Shown here in pieces: positions 18,087 to 27,356 of a DNA stretch of 61,927 nt. Location: assembly GCF_004920835.1 (NCBI RefSeq), contig NZ_QFHO01000027.1, forward strand, positions 1 to 61,927, written 5' to 3'. The DNA comes from Stenotrophomonas maltophilia. GTDB lineage: Bacteria; Pseudomonadota; Gammaproteobacteria; Xanthomonadales; Xanthomonadaceae. Below the pieces are notes generated by a model. The model was not told the DNA's origin. It made no database searches and saw only the letters and a program-made list of their open reading frames with translations. A program made the translations under genes and the position numbers. How positions within the stretch are numbered: position 1 is the stretch's first letter; the number at the start of each line of letters is the position of its first letter.

Positions 18087-18632
18087 ATGGCTGCGACCCG
18101 CATCATCAAGAAGTATCCGAACCGCCGTCTCTACGACACCGAGATCTCCAGCTACATCACCATCGAGGACGTGCGCCAGCTGATCCTGGACGGTGAAGAC
18201 TTCGAAGTCCGCGATGCCAAGAGCGGCGACGACCTCACGCGATCGGTCCTGCTGCAGATCATCGCCGACCAGGAACAGGACGGCGAACCGATGCTGTCCA
18301 CCCAGCTGCTGAGCCAGCTGATCCGCTTCTACGGCGATTCCCTGCAGGGCTTCATGGGCAACTACCTGGAGCGCAGCATGCAGGTCTTCCTCGACCAGCA
18401 GCAGCAGTTCCGCCAGCAGATGGGCAATCTGCTGGGGCAGACCCCGTGGGCGATGATGAACCAGCTGACCGAGCGCAACCTGGAGCTGTGGCAGGAGTTC
18501 CAGCGCAACATGGGCACCGGTTTCGGCGGCCCGCGTCCGGGTGGTACCGGAACGGGTACCGGCACCAGCACAGGTAACAAGCCGAACGAACCCGGCACCG
18601 GTACGGGTACCGGCGGCAAGACGCGCCGCTGA
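18087..18632 (+). CDS. phaR: Polyhydroxyalkanoate synthesis repressor PhaR
   Basis: This 181-residue DNA-binding regulator controls phasin genes and senses PHB granules. The N-terminal PhaR domain is unmistakable: RIIKKYPNRRLYDTEISSYI (residues 5-24), then TIEDVRQLILDGEDFEVRDAKSGDDLTRSVLLQII. A middle PHB-accumulation region with Gln-rich helices follows. The tail is a Gly-Thr repeat (GTGTGTGTSTG) ending KTRR. The start is taken at MAATRII; an in-frame ATG at 18054 would add 11 residues. The gene follows phbB by 183 bp, so a separate promoter is possible. Confidence 0.94.
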   Translation: MAATRIIKKYPNRRLYDTEISSYITIEDVRQLILDGEDFEVRDAKSGDDLTRSVLLQIIADQEQDGEPMLSTQLLSQLIRFYGDSLQGFMGNYLERSMQVFLDQQQQFRQQMGNLLGQTPWAMMNQLTERNLELWQEFQRNMGTGFGGPRPGGTGTGTGTSTGNKPNEPGTGTGTGGKTRR

Positions 18633-18655
18633 GCCATTGCTCCGGCTGGAACGAA

Positions 18656-18686
18656 AACGGCGCGCCCCTTGGCGCGCCGTTCTGTT
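18656..18686. terminator. Bidirectional terminator between phaR and the TraB/GumN gene
   Basis: An 11-bp perfect stem (AACGGCGCGCC) with a CCTT loop is preceded by AAAA and followed by TCTGTTTT, between the convergent genes ending at 18632 and 18708. Confidence 0.85.
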
Positions 18687-18707
18687 TTGCAGTCCAGCCG
18701 CGATGCG

Positions 18708-19661
18708 TCAGCGTTTCGCCTTGCACCCCGTGCACACGCGCTCGACCTTGTAGCCCTTCGCCTTCAGCTTTTCGACCACGCCATCATTGCCGAGCAGGTG
18801 CAGTGTTCCAACCACGACCAGCGTACCGCCCTGCCCGGCCTGCAGGTACGGCAGCAGCTTGGGCACCCATGCATCATTGCGACCGGTGTTGATGCGCTGG
18901 TACAGCTGCGGATACTGCTGGCGCATCTCCGCCGCCATCTTGGTCCACAGCACGCGCTCATCGCCACGGCGCCAGGCGTCGTGCAGCTGGCGGGCCTGCT
19001 CATCGCCCTTGCCAGCCTGGTCCAGCGCCTCGGACAGCATCTGCCGCTGCTCCTGCACCGTCATGCCGTCGAGCATGCCGATCTGGGTATCGATGTCTTC
19101 CAGGCCCGCCGTCTTGCGGCCAGTCTTCTGCGCTCGCTCCATGAAGTGCCGATCCAGGCCAAGGGCCGGGTCCAGCCCCATCTTCTGCATCTGCCCGACC
19201 GAAATGCTCAAGCCGACAAACCACGGCTTCATGCCCTGCATCTGCGCCAGTGGCAGCTTGTTCTCGATGGCGAACGTCTGCAGTTTCTGCCAGGTGGCGG
19301 CATCAAGATCGCGCTTGAGTTCGCTGCCATCGGTACGGACCGCTGCCTGCACCATGCGGCTGGCCAGCTGTGGCGACTGCATGTCTTCCGGCGACAGCTC
19401 GAATACCACCCGCTGCGAGGCCTCGAACGCCTGCTCGACTTCGGGCGACAACGGGTAGTCCTGCGGCTTCAGCAGGTGGAAGGAGCCGAGCAGGTAGAGG
19501 CGCGAGTCACCCGGGCCGGTCACTTTCCACAGCAACGGCACCGGCGGCTTGGCCGCCGCTGCGCCAGCGGTGTCGGCTTGCACGGTACGCGCTGCAACCA
19601 GCGGTGCCAGCGCACAGGCCGCCAATACAACGGCGGTACGCAACAGGGATCTGATCGGCAT
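18708..19661 (-). CDS. TraB/GumN-family exported protein
   Basis: This 317-residue protein has a signal peptide (cleavage near residue 24). It carries the two family signatures: LYLLGSFHLLKPQDYPL near residue 55 with its His, and TLVVVGTLHLLGNDGVVE near residue 290. TraB/GumN proteins share a Tiki-like fold proposed to be metalloprotease-like; GumN lies beside xanthan genes in Xanthomonas, but no such genes are here. AAGGAG nine bases upstream defines the ATG at 19661. It starts one base after the DUF1684 gene ends, so both are co-expressed. Its function is not established. Confidence 0.85.
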   Translation of the reverse strand: MPIRSLLRTAVVLAACALAPLVAARTVQADTAGAAAAKPPVPLLWKVTGPGDSRLYLLGSFHLLKPQDYPLSPEVEQAFEASQRVVFELSPEDMQSPQLASRMVQAAVRTDGSELKRDLDAATWQKLQTFAIENKLPLAQMQGMKPWFVGLSISVGQMQKMGLDPALGLDRHFMERAQKTGRKTAGLEDIDTQIGMLDGMTVQEQRQMLSEALDQAGKGDEQARQLHDAWRRGDERVLWTKMAAEMRQQYPQLYQRINTGRNDAWVPKLLPYLQAGQGGTLVVVGTLHLLGNDGVVEKLKAKGYKVERVCTGCKAKR

Positions 19662-19662
19662 A

Positions 19663-20592
19663 TCAGCCTTCTCCTTCAGGCAGGTGGTAAGCCTTCTCGC
19701 CCGCTTCCACGCGCAGGTCCAGCCGGTTTTCCGGCGGCGCCAACGGGCAGGTCGCGTAGGCGGTGAACGCGCACGGTGGGTTGTAGGCGTGATTGAAATC
19801 GATGCGTACCGTGCCGTCGGCGCCGGGCGCATCGGTGTCCAGGTAGCGGCCGGCCGGATAACTGCCGCGGCCGCTGGTGCGGTCGGCGAAGATCAGGAAC
19901 AGCGGCTGCCCGGGAGCACCGATCGCCTCCAGCCGCCAGGCGCGTCCATCGCGCTCGAACTCAACCGCACCGGCATTCGGCATCTCAGTGGTCAGGCCGG
20001 TGATATCAACGATCGGCAAGGTCTTGCCCGGCGGATGCGGGATGAAGCGCGCCTGCACCTGCCAGTCCGGACCACCCGGCCAGTACTCCAGGCCGGCGAA
20101 ATCGCGGCGTGCCGGTGCGTCAGCGTGCTTGACCCGCAGCGCATCGCGCGGACCGCGGCGAATGATGCCGAGCTGGCCCTTGCCACCATCGAAGGCCAGC
20201 AGGGTCGGCTGCGGATCCTTGTCGGTGTCGATGCGGATGCGGCCGCGCACCGGCTGGCCGTCATGGCTGATCTCGGCGCCCGCTTCCGGGGTGAACCACC
20301 ACTGGCTGCCTTCGCGGCGCAGCAGGCCCAGCTTGTCCGGGCCGACCGCCAGGCGGATGCCATTGGTGGCGCCGCTTCCGACGAAATGCGATTTGTTCGG
20401 CAGCCAATGCAGGCCAACCAGTGCTGTCCAGCCATCGGGCCGGGTCAGGTCCTGGTAACGCGCCACGCGCCACTGTTGCTGCGCGGTGGCATAGGCTGGA
20501 TCTTCAGCAACGGCCGGTGCCGGCGGCGTCGCCGGGCTGCAGGCCGCCAACAACAAGGCGGCCAGCAGGCCGCCCATTCCCCGATAACGCAT
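19663..20592 (-). CDS. DUF1684 lipoprotein
   Basis: This 309-residue protein starts with a lipoprotein signal (LLAAC, Cys at about residue 18). The DUF1684 pattern is visible: WRVARYQDLTRPDGWTALVGLHWL, RGSYPAGRYLD, VRIDFNHAYNPPCAFTAYATCPLAPPENRL and a C-terminal Gly-Glu-Lys. The family is mostly beta-strand and its role is unknown. It follows mutL by 11 bp and precedes the TraB/GumN gene by one base, placing it in the tail of the nnr-tsaE-amiC-mutL operon. Confidence 0.85.
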   Translation of the reverse strand: MRYRGMGGLLAALLLAACSPATPPAPAVAEDPAYATAQQQWRVARYQDLTRPDGWTALVGLHWLPNKSHFVGSGATNGIRLAVGPDKLGLLRREGSQWWFTPEAGAEISHDGQPVRGRIRIDTDKDPQPTLLAFDGGKGQLGIIRRGPRDALRVKHADAPARRDFAGLEYWPGGPDWQVQARFIPHPPGKTLPIVDITGLTTEMPNAGAVEFERDGRAWRLEAIGAPGQPLFLIFADRTSGRGSYPAGRYLDTDAPGADGTVRIDFNHAYNPPCAFTAYATCPLAPPENRLDLRVEAGEKAYHLPEGEG

Positions 20593-20603
20593 CGATGCTC
20601 CCC

Positions 20604-22508
20604 TCAACGTCCGCGCAGGAACCAGCGGTCGATCTCCGCCAGCGAAAAACGGGCCCAGGTCGGTCGGCCGTGGTTGCACTGACCGGACCGCTCGGTGATT
20701 TCCATGTCGCGCAGCAGCGCGTTCATTTCCGGCACGGTCAACCGCCGGTTGGCGCGCACCGCGCCGTGGCAGGCCATGGTCGACAGCAGCTCGTCACGTG
20801 CAGTTGCCACGCGGCGGCTCTGGCCATGCTCGCGTAGGTCGGTCAGTACGTCACGCAGCAGGCCTTCCGGTTCGGCGTGGGCCAGCAGCGCCGGAATACT
20901 GCGTACATGCAGCGAGCCAGGGCCGGCGCGGGTCACCTCGAAGCCGAGTGCGGCCAATGTATCCGCCTCGCTCTCGGCGGTATCCGCCTCGCGCTCACCC
21001 ACCGCCAGCGTGATCGGCACCAGCATCGGCTGCGACTGCAGGCCGATGCCATCGTGCGCGTTCTTCAGCCGCTCGTAGCCGATGCGTTCGTGCGCCGCAT
21101 GCATGTCGACCACGATCAGGCCTTCGGCATTCTCGGCCAGGATGTAGATGCCGTGCAGCTGCGCGATCGCATAACCCAGCGGCGGCACGCCGGCGTCGGC
21201 GCTGGTCACCGGCAGCCCGCTCTCGGTCGGCATCGGCGGTAACGCCGCCCCGCGTTCTGCACCGGAGGGCGCGGCATACAGCGCAGCGTAGGCGGCCGGT
21301 GCATCGGCTACCTGCAGGCCCAGCGGCTGCTGCGGGCGCCAGCCTGAGAATCCGCCACCACCACCACCGGAGCCAGCACCGGGTGCGGGACCGCGCACCA
21401 GCCCGAAACCGGAGGCGCCCGCGGTCGATGCCATCGGTGCAGCGGCCGCATCCACCGGATGCATGGCGCCAGCACCGATCTCCTGCGCCGACATGCCGGC
21501 GCGGGTATCGGCCAGCGCATCCTTCAGCGTGCGGTAGACGAAGTCATGAACCAGCCGCGAATCACGGAAGCGCACTTCGTGCTTGGCCGGATGCACGTTG
21601 ACGTCGACGCGGGTCGGATCCAACTCCAGGAACAGCACGTAAGCCGGCTGGCGGCCGTGGTACAGCACATCGCCGTAGGCCATCTTCACCGCGTGGGCGA
21701 CGCTGCGGTCGCGCACCGAACGGCCATTGACGTACAGGTACTGCTGGTCGGCGCTGGCCCGAGAATAATGCGGCTGCGCGATCCAGCCGTGCAGGCGCAG
21801 TCCGGCACCGCTGTGGTCCACGCGCACCGCCTGGTTGGCGAAGTCCTCGCCCAGTGTTTCAGCCAATCGCGTATCGGAATACAGGTCGCCCGGCTTGTAA
21901 CGGCGTGACGCCTTGCCGTTGTGCGACACGCGCAGTTCGACATCCGGCCGCGCCAGCGCCAGCGAACGCAGCCACTCTTCGATATGACCCAGTTCGGTGC
22001 GCTCAGCGCGCAGGAACTTGCGCCGCGCCGGCACGTTGTAGAACAGCTCGCGTACTTCCACGGTGGTGCCCGGCGCATGCGCGCGCGGGGTCACTTCGCC
22101 GATCTTGCCGCCTTCGATCTGCAGCGCCGAGCCATGCTCGTCATGCGCGCGGCGCGAGGAAAGGGTGAAGCGACTGACCGAGGCGATCGACGGCAGCGCT
22201 TCACCGCGGAAGCCGAGCGTGGCCACCGATTCGAGATCGTCGAGGTCGGCGATCTTGCTGGTGGCGTGGCGTGACACCGCCAGCGGCAACTGCTCCGGCG
22301 CGATGCCACTGCCGTTGTCGCGGATGCGGATCAGGCGCACGCCGCCCTCTTCCAGGTCGATATCGACGCGGCTGGCGCCCGCATCGATCGCATTCTCGAC
22401 CAGTTCCTTGACCACCGATGCAGGACGCTCGACCACTTCGCCGGCGGCGATCTGGTTGATCAGGATGTCCGGCAACGGCCGGATCGGACGCGGGCCGGGC
22501 GCGCTCAT
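20604..22508 (-). CDS. mutL: DNA mismatch repair protein MutL
   Basis: This 634-residue protein has an N-terminal GHKL ATPase ([53 protein letters not shown]) followed by a linker rich in Pro/Gly and a C-terminal dimerisation domain. The metal endonuclease motif is present as [12 protein letters not shown] (consensus DQHA-x2-E-x4-E, Gln replaced by Met), with ACHGAVRAN and CNHGRPT further on. This suggests a nicking MutL, in line with the lack of MutH in Xanthomonads. The ATG at 22508 is chosen because homology starts right after it. Confidence 0.95.
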   Translation of the reverse strand: MSAPGPRPIRPLPDILINQIAAGEVVERPASVVKELVENAIDAGASRVDIDLEEGGVRLIRIRDNGSGIAPEQLPLAVSRHATSKIADLDDLESVATLGFRGEALPSIASVSRFTLSSRRAHDEHGSALQIEGGKIGEVTPRAHAPGTTVEVRELFYNVPARRKFLRAERTELGHIEEWLRSLALARPDVELRVSHNGKASRRYKPGDLYSDTRLAETLGEDFANQAVRVDHSGAGLRLHGWIAQPHYSRASADQQYLYVNGRSVRDRSVAHAVKMAYGDVLYHGRQPAYVLFLELDPTRVDVNVHPAKHEVRFRDSRLVHDFVYRTLKDALADTRAGMSAQEIGAGAMHPVDAAAAPMASTAGASGFGLVRGPAPGAGSGGGGGGFSGWRPQQPLGLQVADAPAAYAALYAAPSGAERGAALPPMPTESGLPVTSADAGVPPLGYAIAQLHGIYILAENAEGLIVVDMHAAHERIGYERLKNAHDGIGLQSQPMLVPITLAVGEREADTAESEADTLAALGFEVTRAGPGSLHVRSIPALLAHAEPEGLLRDVLTDLREHGQSRRVATARDELLSTMACHGAVRANRRLTVPEMNALLRDMEITERSGQCNHGRPTWARFSLAEIDRWFLRGR

Positions 22509-22561
22509 GGGACGGAATGGGCAGCAGACTTCATGGGTTGATGATAGCGGAGCCGCCCCTC

Positions 22562-22585
22562 CGCCGGGCATGGCCCGGCGCTACC
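22562..22585 (-). repeat. SMAG-like REP palindrome
   Basis: On the minus strand GTAG is followed by CGCCGGGC-CAT-GCCCGGCG. It lies between amiC and mutL, inside the presumed operon. Confidence 0.7.
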
Positions 22586-22606
22586 CTACGCAATGCGTAC
22601 CACGGG

Positions 22607-24172
22607 TTACTTGCTGCCACCGGCCATGGTGCCGGCGGCGTCGATCTCGGCCTGGGCGCGGGCCGCGTAGAGCGTGCCCGGCGGCGGCTGCCGGCTGAAG
22701 AAGGTATGCACGCCATCGAGCACCGCACCGGCGATCTTGCGCTGGTAGGCCGGGTCGATCAGGCGGCGCTCTTCGTCCGGGTTGGAGATGAACGCGGTTT
22801 CCACCAGCATCGCCGGCATGTCCGAAGTACGCAGTACCGCGAAGTTGGCACGCTCGATGTTCGGCTTGTGGTTGTTGCCGATCCGCTTCAGCCCGCCCAG
22901 CACGTGGCCGGCCGCGTCCTCGGACGCCTTCATGTAGCCGCTCTGGGCCAGGTCCAGCAGCACGTTGGCAAGCGTGCCTTCGGTCTGCTGCAGGCGCACG
23001 CCGCCGACCAGATCAGCCGCGTTTTCCTTGTCCGCCAGCCAGCGGGCGCGCTGCGAAGAGGCGCCCTTGGTCGACAGCACATACACCGATGAACCTGTTG
23101 CCGAGCGGTTCTCGGCAGCGTCAGCGTGGATCGAGATGAAGATGTCGGCCTTGTTCGCACGCGCCTTCTGCGCACGCATCGGCAGCGGAATGAACACGTC
23201 GCTGTCGCGGGTCAGGTAAGCCTTCAGGCCCGGCGTCGCGTTGACCTGGCGGGCCAGCTCACGCGCCACGGCCAGGGTCACATCCTTCTCGCGCTTGCCG
23301 GTCGGGCCGATCGCACCGGGGTCCTGGCCGCCGTGGCCCGGATCGATGGCCACCACCAGGTGGCGCATGCCGGCCTGCATGCGGATGCGCGAGGCATCGC
23401 TGGGCATGACCGGGCGCGGCGGCACGACCGTCGTCGGTACCGGCGCGGGGGCCGTAGCCGGCGGATTGGTCACTACCGCAGCAGTGCGCTGGCCGGCGAG
23501 GATCGCGGCCGGCGAGGAAGAAGGCGTGCTGCTGGCGGTGGTACCGGCGGCGGCGACCTGGGCCGGCGCGGTGGACGGTGCCGGCGTCGGCGTGGCCGGT
23601 GCGGCAGCGGCCGCGCTGGCCTGCTGCTGCACCTGTGCCGTCAGCAGCGCCGTGGCACGCGCGGCGTCTGAACGCGACTGCGCGCTTTCGGCAGGCGTCG
23701 GCGCCGGTGCGGCAACCGGTGCCTGCGGCGGCGGCACGGTCGGCGTCGCCGCCGGACGGCTGGCGGCCACGGCCGGGCCATCACCCGGCCATTCGATCAC
23801 CAGCTTGGATTCATTGCCCTCGCGCTGCATCTGCGGGCGGAACGGCGCCACCGATTCAGCGAGGTCGAAAACGACACGGAAGGTACCCGGCACCGGCTGT
23901 CCGGTACGCACCGCCGTGACCACGCCCTGCGCAGCCGGCATCTTCAGATTGCGTATCGCGCTGGAGTCCGGGAAATCGACCACCAGCCGGTTCGGACCCG
24001 CCAGCGACAAGGTCTTGTAGCCGCCGCTGCCAACCAGCGAGATTTCGGCGCGGGTACCGGTCGCGCCGGTGTTCAGCAGGACCTGGCGGACTTCGCCGGC
24101 CCACGCACTGACGCTCGCCAGACTCAGTCCGACGGCGGCACAGATGGCAATGAGACGGTTCCCCGGGCGCAT
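22607..24172 (-). CDS. amiC: N-acetylmuramoyl-L-alanine amidase with AMIN domain
   Basis: This 521-residue periplasmic amidase cuts septal peptidoglycan. A signal peptide covers residues 1-25 (AWA). An AMIN domain (about 30-130) directs it to the septum. A long Ala/Pro/Thr linker (about 135-280) precedes the Amidase_3 domain with zinc ligands in AIDPGHGGQDPGA, the Glu of KREKDV, ISIHAD and the catalytic Glu of VETAFISN. The autoinhibitory helix region around SSVYVLSTKGASS is present. The linker is much longer than in E. coli AmiC. It is the third gene of the nnr-tsaE-amiC-mutL order known from E. coli (with AmiB). Confidence 0.92.
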   Translation of the reverse strand: MRPGNRLIAICAAVGLSLASVSAWAGEVRQVLLNTGATGTRAEISLVGSGGYKTLSLAGPNRLVVDFPDSSAIRNLKMPAAQGVVTAVRTGQPVPGTFRVVFDLAESVAPFRPQMQREGNESKLVIEWPGDGPAVAASRPAATPTVPPPQAPVAAPAPTPAESAQSRSDAARATALLTAQVQQQASAAAAAPATPTPAPSTAPAQVAAAGTTASSTPSSSPAAILAGQRTAAVVTNPPATAPAPVPTTVVPPRPVMPSDASRIRMQAGMRHLVVAIDPGHGGQDPGAIGPTGKREKDVTLAVARELARQVNATPGLKAYLTRDSDVFIPLPMRAQKARANKADIFISIHADAAENRSATGSSVYVLSTKGASSQRARWLADKENAADLVGGVRLQQTEGTLANVLLDLAQSGYMKASEDAAGHVLGGLKRIGNNHKPNIERANFAVLRTSDMPAMLVETAFISNPDEERRLIDPAYQRKIAGAVLDGVHTFFSRQPPPGTLYAARAQAEIDAAGTMAGGSK

Positions 24173-24254
24173 GGCTCAGGATTCAATCACCGCGCTGAAC
24201 GGAATGCAACACCTTTTTCCTTAATAATCCGTAACCTGCCGGTGTTTGTTCTCG

Positions 24255-24737
24255 TCAGCCGGCAGAAATGGCCTGCAAGTCGCCCCCTTTGGGAAGCCGT
24301 TCCAGCCATTCACGTCCTGCGTCGCTGGCCCCAGTGAGACGAACACGCCGCCCTTGCCCCTCGATTTCCAGGGCTACCACCAGGTCAGTCGGCGGCAACG
24401 CACCGGCCCCGCGCTCGGGCCATTCGACCAGCCACAGCACCGCGCTGCCCTCGTCCAGGCCGAGAAAATCCAGTTCGCCGGCCTGGCCGATGCGGTACAG
24501 GTCCAGGTGCCAGGCCTCGCCGCCACTGGCCAGTGGATAGCGCTCGACCAAGGTGTAGGTCGGGCTGCGGATCGCACCCTGTACCCCCAGCGCGCGCAGC
24601 AGTGCCCGCGCAGTGGTGGACTTGCCGGCGCCCAGGTCGCCACGCAGTTCGATCAGCGCCTGCGGCGGCCGGGTGGCCGCCAGCCACTGCCCGAGCAGTT
24701 CGGTGGCATCGCTGTCGGCAAGGAAGAAATCGATCAT
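24255..24737 (-). CDS. tsaE: tRNA threonylcarbamoyladenosine biosynthesis ATPase TsaE
   Basis: This 160-residue P-loop ATPase is required with TsaB and TsaD for the t6A37 modification. Walker A is GDLGAGKSTTARALLRALG (residues 33-51), followed by SPTYTLVERY, the switch region HLDLYRIG-A-ELDFLGLDE and LVEWPERGAG. The ATG overlaps the nnr stop codon by four bases, so translation is coupled. Length and motifs agree with E. coli TsaE (153 residues). Confidence 0.96.
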   Translation of the reverse strand: MIDFFLADSDATELLGQWLAATRPPQALIELRGDLGAGKSTTARALLRALGVQGAIRSPTYTLVERYPLASGGEAWHLDLYRIGQAGELDFLGLDEGSAVLWLVEWPERGAGALPPTDLVVALEIEGQGRRVRLTGASDAGREWLERLPKGGDLQAISAG

Positions 24738-26218
24738 CGAGAGAGTTCCGGGTTGGCCAGTCGCCGCAGCGGCGACAGCAGATCAGTAGGAAGCAGGCCG
24801 CGCGCGCCATCGGCGGCAGCTACATCGCCCGCGAGCGCATGCAACAGCGCACCGGCCGCAGCGGCGTCGAAGGCGGCCAGGCCCTGCGCGCGCAGGCTGG
24901 CGATGATGCCGGTGAGCAGGTCCCCCATGCCACCGACAGCCATGCCGGGATTGCCGGCGGCAATCAGTCGTGGCCGATGTCCTGGGGCGGCCACGATGCT
25001 GCCAGCCCCTTTCAGCACCACCACCGCGTGGAAACGTTCGGCCAGCGCCTGTGCGCAGGTGAAGCGGTCGGCCTGGATATCAGGCGTGCTGCAACCGAGC
25101 AGACGCGCAGCCTCGCCGGGGTGCGGCGTGAGAATGGCTTCGGGCAGTGCGCGCGGGTCCTGCGCCAACAGATTCAGGGCATCGGCATCGATCACCAACG
25201 GCTTGCCGCATGCCAGCACCCGCGCAAACAATGCGCGTGCCCACTCGTCCTGGCCCAGCCCGGGCCCGATCGCCACCACCCTGGCCTTGTCCAGCAGCGC
25301 CGGCAGTGCGTCGCCGTCTTCCAGCGCGTGGGTCATCGCCTCGGGCAGGCGTGCCAGCAACGGGCCGACATGGTCGCGGCGGGTGCCGAGGCTGAGCAGG
25401 CCAGCGCCCGCCCGCAGCGCCGCTTCGGCGGCCATCGCGATGGCGCCGCCGCTGCCGTGGTTGCCACCCACGCACAGCACATGGCCGGATTCGCCCTTGT
25501 GGGTATTGGCGCGGCGCGGCGGCAGCAGTACCGGCAAGCGAGCCTGGGTCCAGTGCTCCGCGGCGGGTGACACGCCCTGCCATGCGGCCGCGGGTAGCTG
25601 CAGCGGCGCCAGCACCTTATGGCCACAATGATCCAGCGCGTCGCCGGTATACAGGCCGCGATGCGGCACGATGAACTGCAGGGTCAAAGCGGCCTTCACG
25701 GCCACGCCCGGTACGGCACCGCGATCGGCATCGACGCCACTGGGGACGTCCAGCGCCAGCACCGGCGCCGTTTGCGCGTTGAGCGCGGTTATCAACGCCT
25801 GCGCCGCGCCCCCCGGCGCGCGGTCGAAGCCCAGCCCGAACAGGCCATCGACCCATATATCGGCCTCGGGCAGCGTGCCGTCGAATGCGGCAACAATGCC
25901 CCCCGCGCGGGCGAATTCCGATGCTGCACGCTGTGCCAGCACGGTTGACGGCGACTTCCCCGGCAAGGCGATCACCATCACCTCGCGCCCGGCCTGCAGC
26001 GCGTGACGGGCCAGCACATGGCCATCGCCGCTGTTGTTGCCCGCGCCGACCACCACGCCGATCCGCTGCGCCTGCGGCCAGTGCTGCAGCAGGCACTGCC
26101 AGGCGGCCTGGCCGGCCTGCGCCATCAGGCCCCAACCGCCCTCGGCGGCAAGCGCCGAGGCCTGCTCATCAAGCGCACGTGCGGCAGCGGAATCGAACAG
26201 ATCGGCAAGGTTGGCCAT
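24734..26218 (-). CDS. nnr: Bifunctional NAD(P)HX epimerase/dehydratase
   Basis: This 494-residue enzyme repairs hydrated NAD(P)H. The N-terminal YjeF_N epimerase domain (about 1-215) has GVVVGAGNNSGDGHVLARHA, VDGLFGLGF and DVPSGVDAD. The C-terminal ADP-dependent dehydratase domain (about 220-494) has HKGESGHVLCVGGNHGSGGA, VVAIGPGLGQDEWA, VIDADALNLLA, ILTPHPGEAARLL, VVLKGAGSIV and GNPGMAVGGMGDLLTGI, where the Asp is the catalytic base. The gene heads the tsaE-amiC-mutL run. Its start codon is only 23 bp from the divergent queG start. Confidence 0.95.
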   Translation of the reverse strand: MANLADLFDSAAARALDEQASALAAEGGWGLMAQAGQAAWQCLLQHWPQAQRIGVVVGAGNNSGDGHVLARHALQAGREVMVIALPGKSPSTVLAQRAASEFARAGGIVAAFDGTLPEADIWVDGLFGLGFDRAPGGAAQALITALNAQTAPVLALDVPSGVDADRGAVPGVAVKAALTLQFIVPHRGLYTGDALDHCGHKVLAPLQLPAAAWQGVSPAAEHWTQARLPVLLPPRRANTHKGESGHVLCVGGNHGSGGAIAMAAEAALRAGAGLLSLGTRRDHVGPLLARLPEAMTHALEDGDALPALLDKARVVAIGPGLGQDEWARALFARVLACGKPLVIDADALNLLAQDPRALPEAILTPHPGEAARLLGCSTPDIQADRFTCAQALAERFHAVVVLKGAGSIVAAPGHRPRLIAAGNPGMAVGGMGDLLTGIIASLRAQGLAAFDAAAAGALLHALAGDVAAADGARGLLPTDLLSPLRRLANPELSR

Positions 26219-26241
26219 GCGGGGATTTTATACTGGTGCAC

Positions 26242-27312
26242 ATGTCCCCCGTCCCCGCCCCTGTCGATCCGGCCAAGGCCGTGCAGCGCATCCGCGAACT
26301 GGCCCGTGCGCATGGCTTCCAGCGCTGCGGCATTGCCGGCATCGAGCTGGGCGAGGATGAAGCACACCTGGCCGACTGGCTTGGCCAGGGCCTGTACGGC
26401 ACGATGGACTGGATGGCGCGCCACGGCACCCTGCGCGCCCGCCCGGCCGAGCTGCTGCCCGGCACCGTGCGGGTGATCTCGGTGGGCATGGATTACAGCC
26501 ACAAGGACGACACCGAAGCCTGGGCAACCCTGGCCGATCCCGGCCGCGCCTACGTGGCCCGTTACGCGCTGGGCCGCGACTACCACAAGCTGATGCGCAA
26601 CCGCCTGCAGAAGCTGGCCACGCAGATCAACGACGAAGTGGCCCCACTGGGCTACCGCGTGTTCGTCGATTCGGCGCCGGTGCTGGAACGCGCACTGGCG
26701 CGCAACGCTGGCCTGGGCTGGATTGGCAAGCACACCTGCCTGATCGACCGCCACGGCGGCTCCTGGTTCTTCATCGGCGAGATCTACATCGACATCCCGC
26801 TGCCGATCGACACCCCGGCCAGCGCCCACTGCGGCACCTGCACGCGCTGCATCGATGTCTGCCCCACCCGCGCGATCACCGGCCCGCAGCGCCTGGACGC
26901 GCGTCGCTGCATTTCCTACCTGACCATCGAACATGATGGCGCCATCCCCGAGGACATGCGGCCGTTGATCGGCAACCGCATCTACGGCTGCGATGACTGC
27001 CAGCTGGTCTGCCCCTGGAACAAGTTCGCCAAGCGAACCGACGAAGCCGATTTCCGTGCGCGCAACCATCTGGACACCGCGCGCCTGGACCAGTTGTTCG
27101 CCTGGGACGAAGCCGAGTTCCTGCGCCGTACCGAAGGCAGCCCGATCCGCCGCAGCGGCCACGAGCGTTGGCTGCGCAACATCGCCGTGGCACTTGGCAA
27201 CGCGCCGGCCTCGACCGATGCGCTGGCCGCCCTGCACACCCGCATCGACGATCCCTCGCCCGTGGTGCGCGAGCACGTGCAGTGGGCGCTGGCCCAGCAC
27301 GGCGCGCGCTGA
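26242..27312 (+). CDS. queG: Epoxyqueuosine reductase
   Basis: This 356-residue cobalamin-dependent enzyme makes queuosine from epoxyqueuosine in tRNA. It contains [34 protein letters not shown], and two ferredoxin-like 4Fe-4S clusters: [13 protein letters not shown] (about residue 195) and [16 protein letters not shown] (about 248). HEAT-like repeats form the tail ([21 protein letters not shown]). No ribosome site precedes the ATG at 26242; a GTG two codons upstream is a possible start. Its promoter must overlap that of nnr or lie in nnr coding sequence. Confidence 0.95.
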   Translation: MSPVPAPVDPAKAVQRIRELARAHGFQRCGIAGIELGEDEAHLADWLGQGLYGTMDWMARHGTLRARPAELLPGTVRVISVGMDYSHKDDTEAWATLADPGRAYVARYALGRDYHKLMRNRLQKLATQINDEVAPLGYRVFVDSAPVLERALARNAGLGWIGKHTCLIDRHGGSWFFIGEIYIDIPLPIDTPASAHCGTCTRCIDVCPTRAITGPQRLDARRCISYLTIEHDGAIPEDMRPLIGNRIYGCDDCQLVCPWNKFAKRTDEADFRARNHLDTARLDQLFAWDEAEFLRRTEGSPIRRSGHERWLRNIAVALGNAPASTDALAALHTRIDDPSPVVREHVQWALAQHGAR

Positions 27313-27356
27313 CGTGCGATCCTGAGCGCCCTGCTCTGCCCGTCACCGCCGTACCC

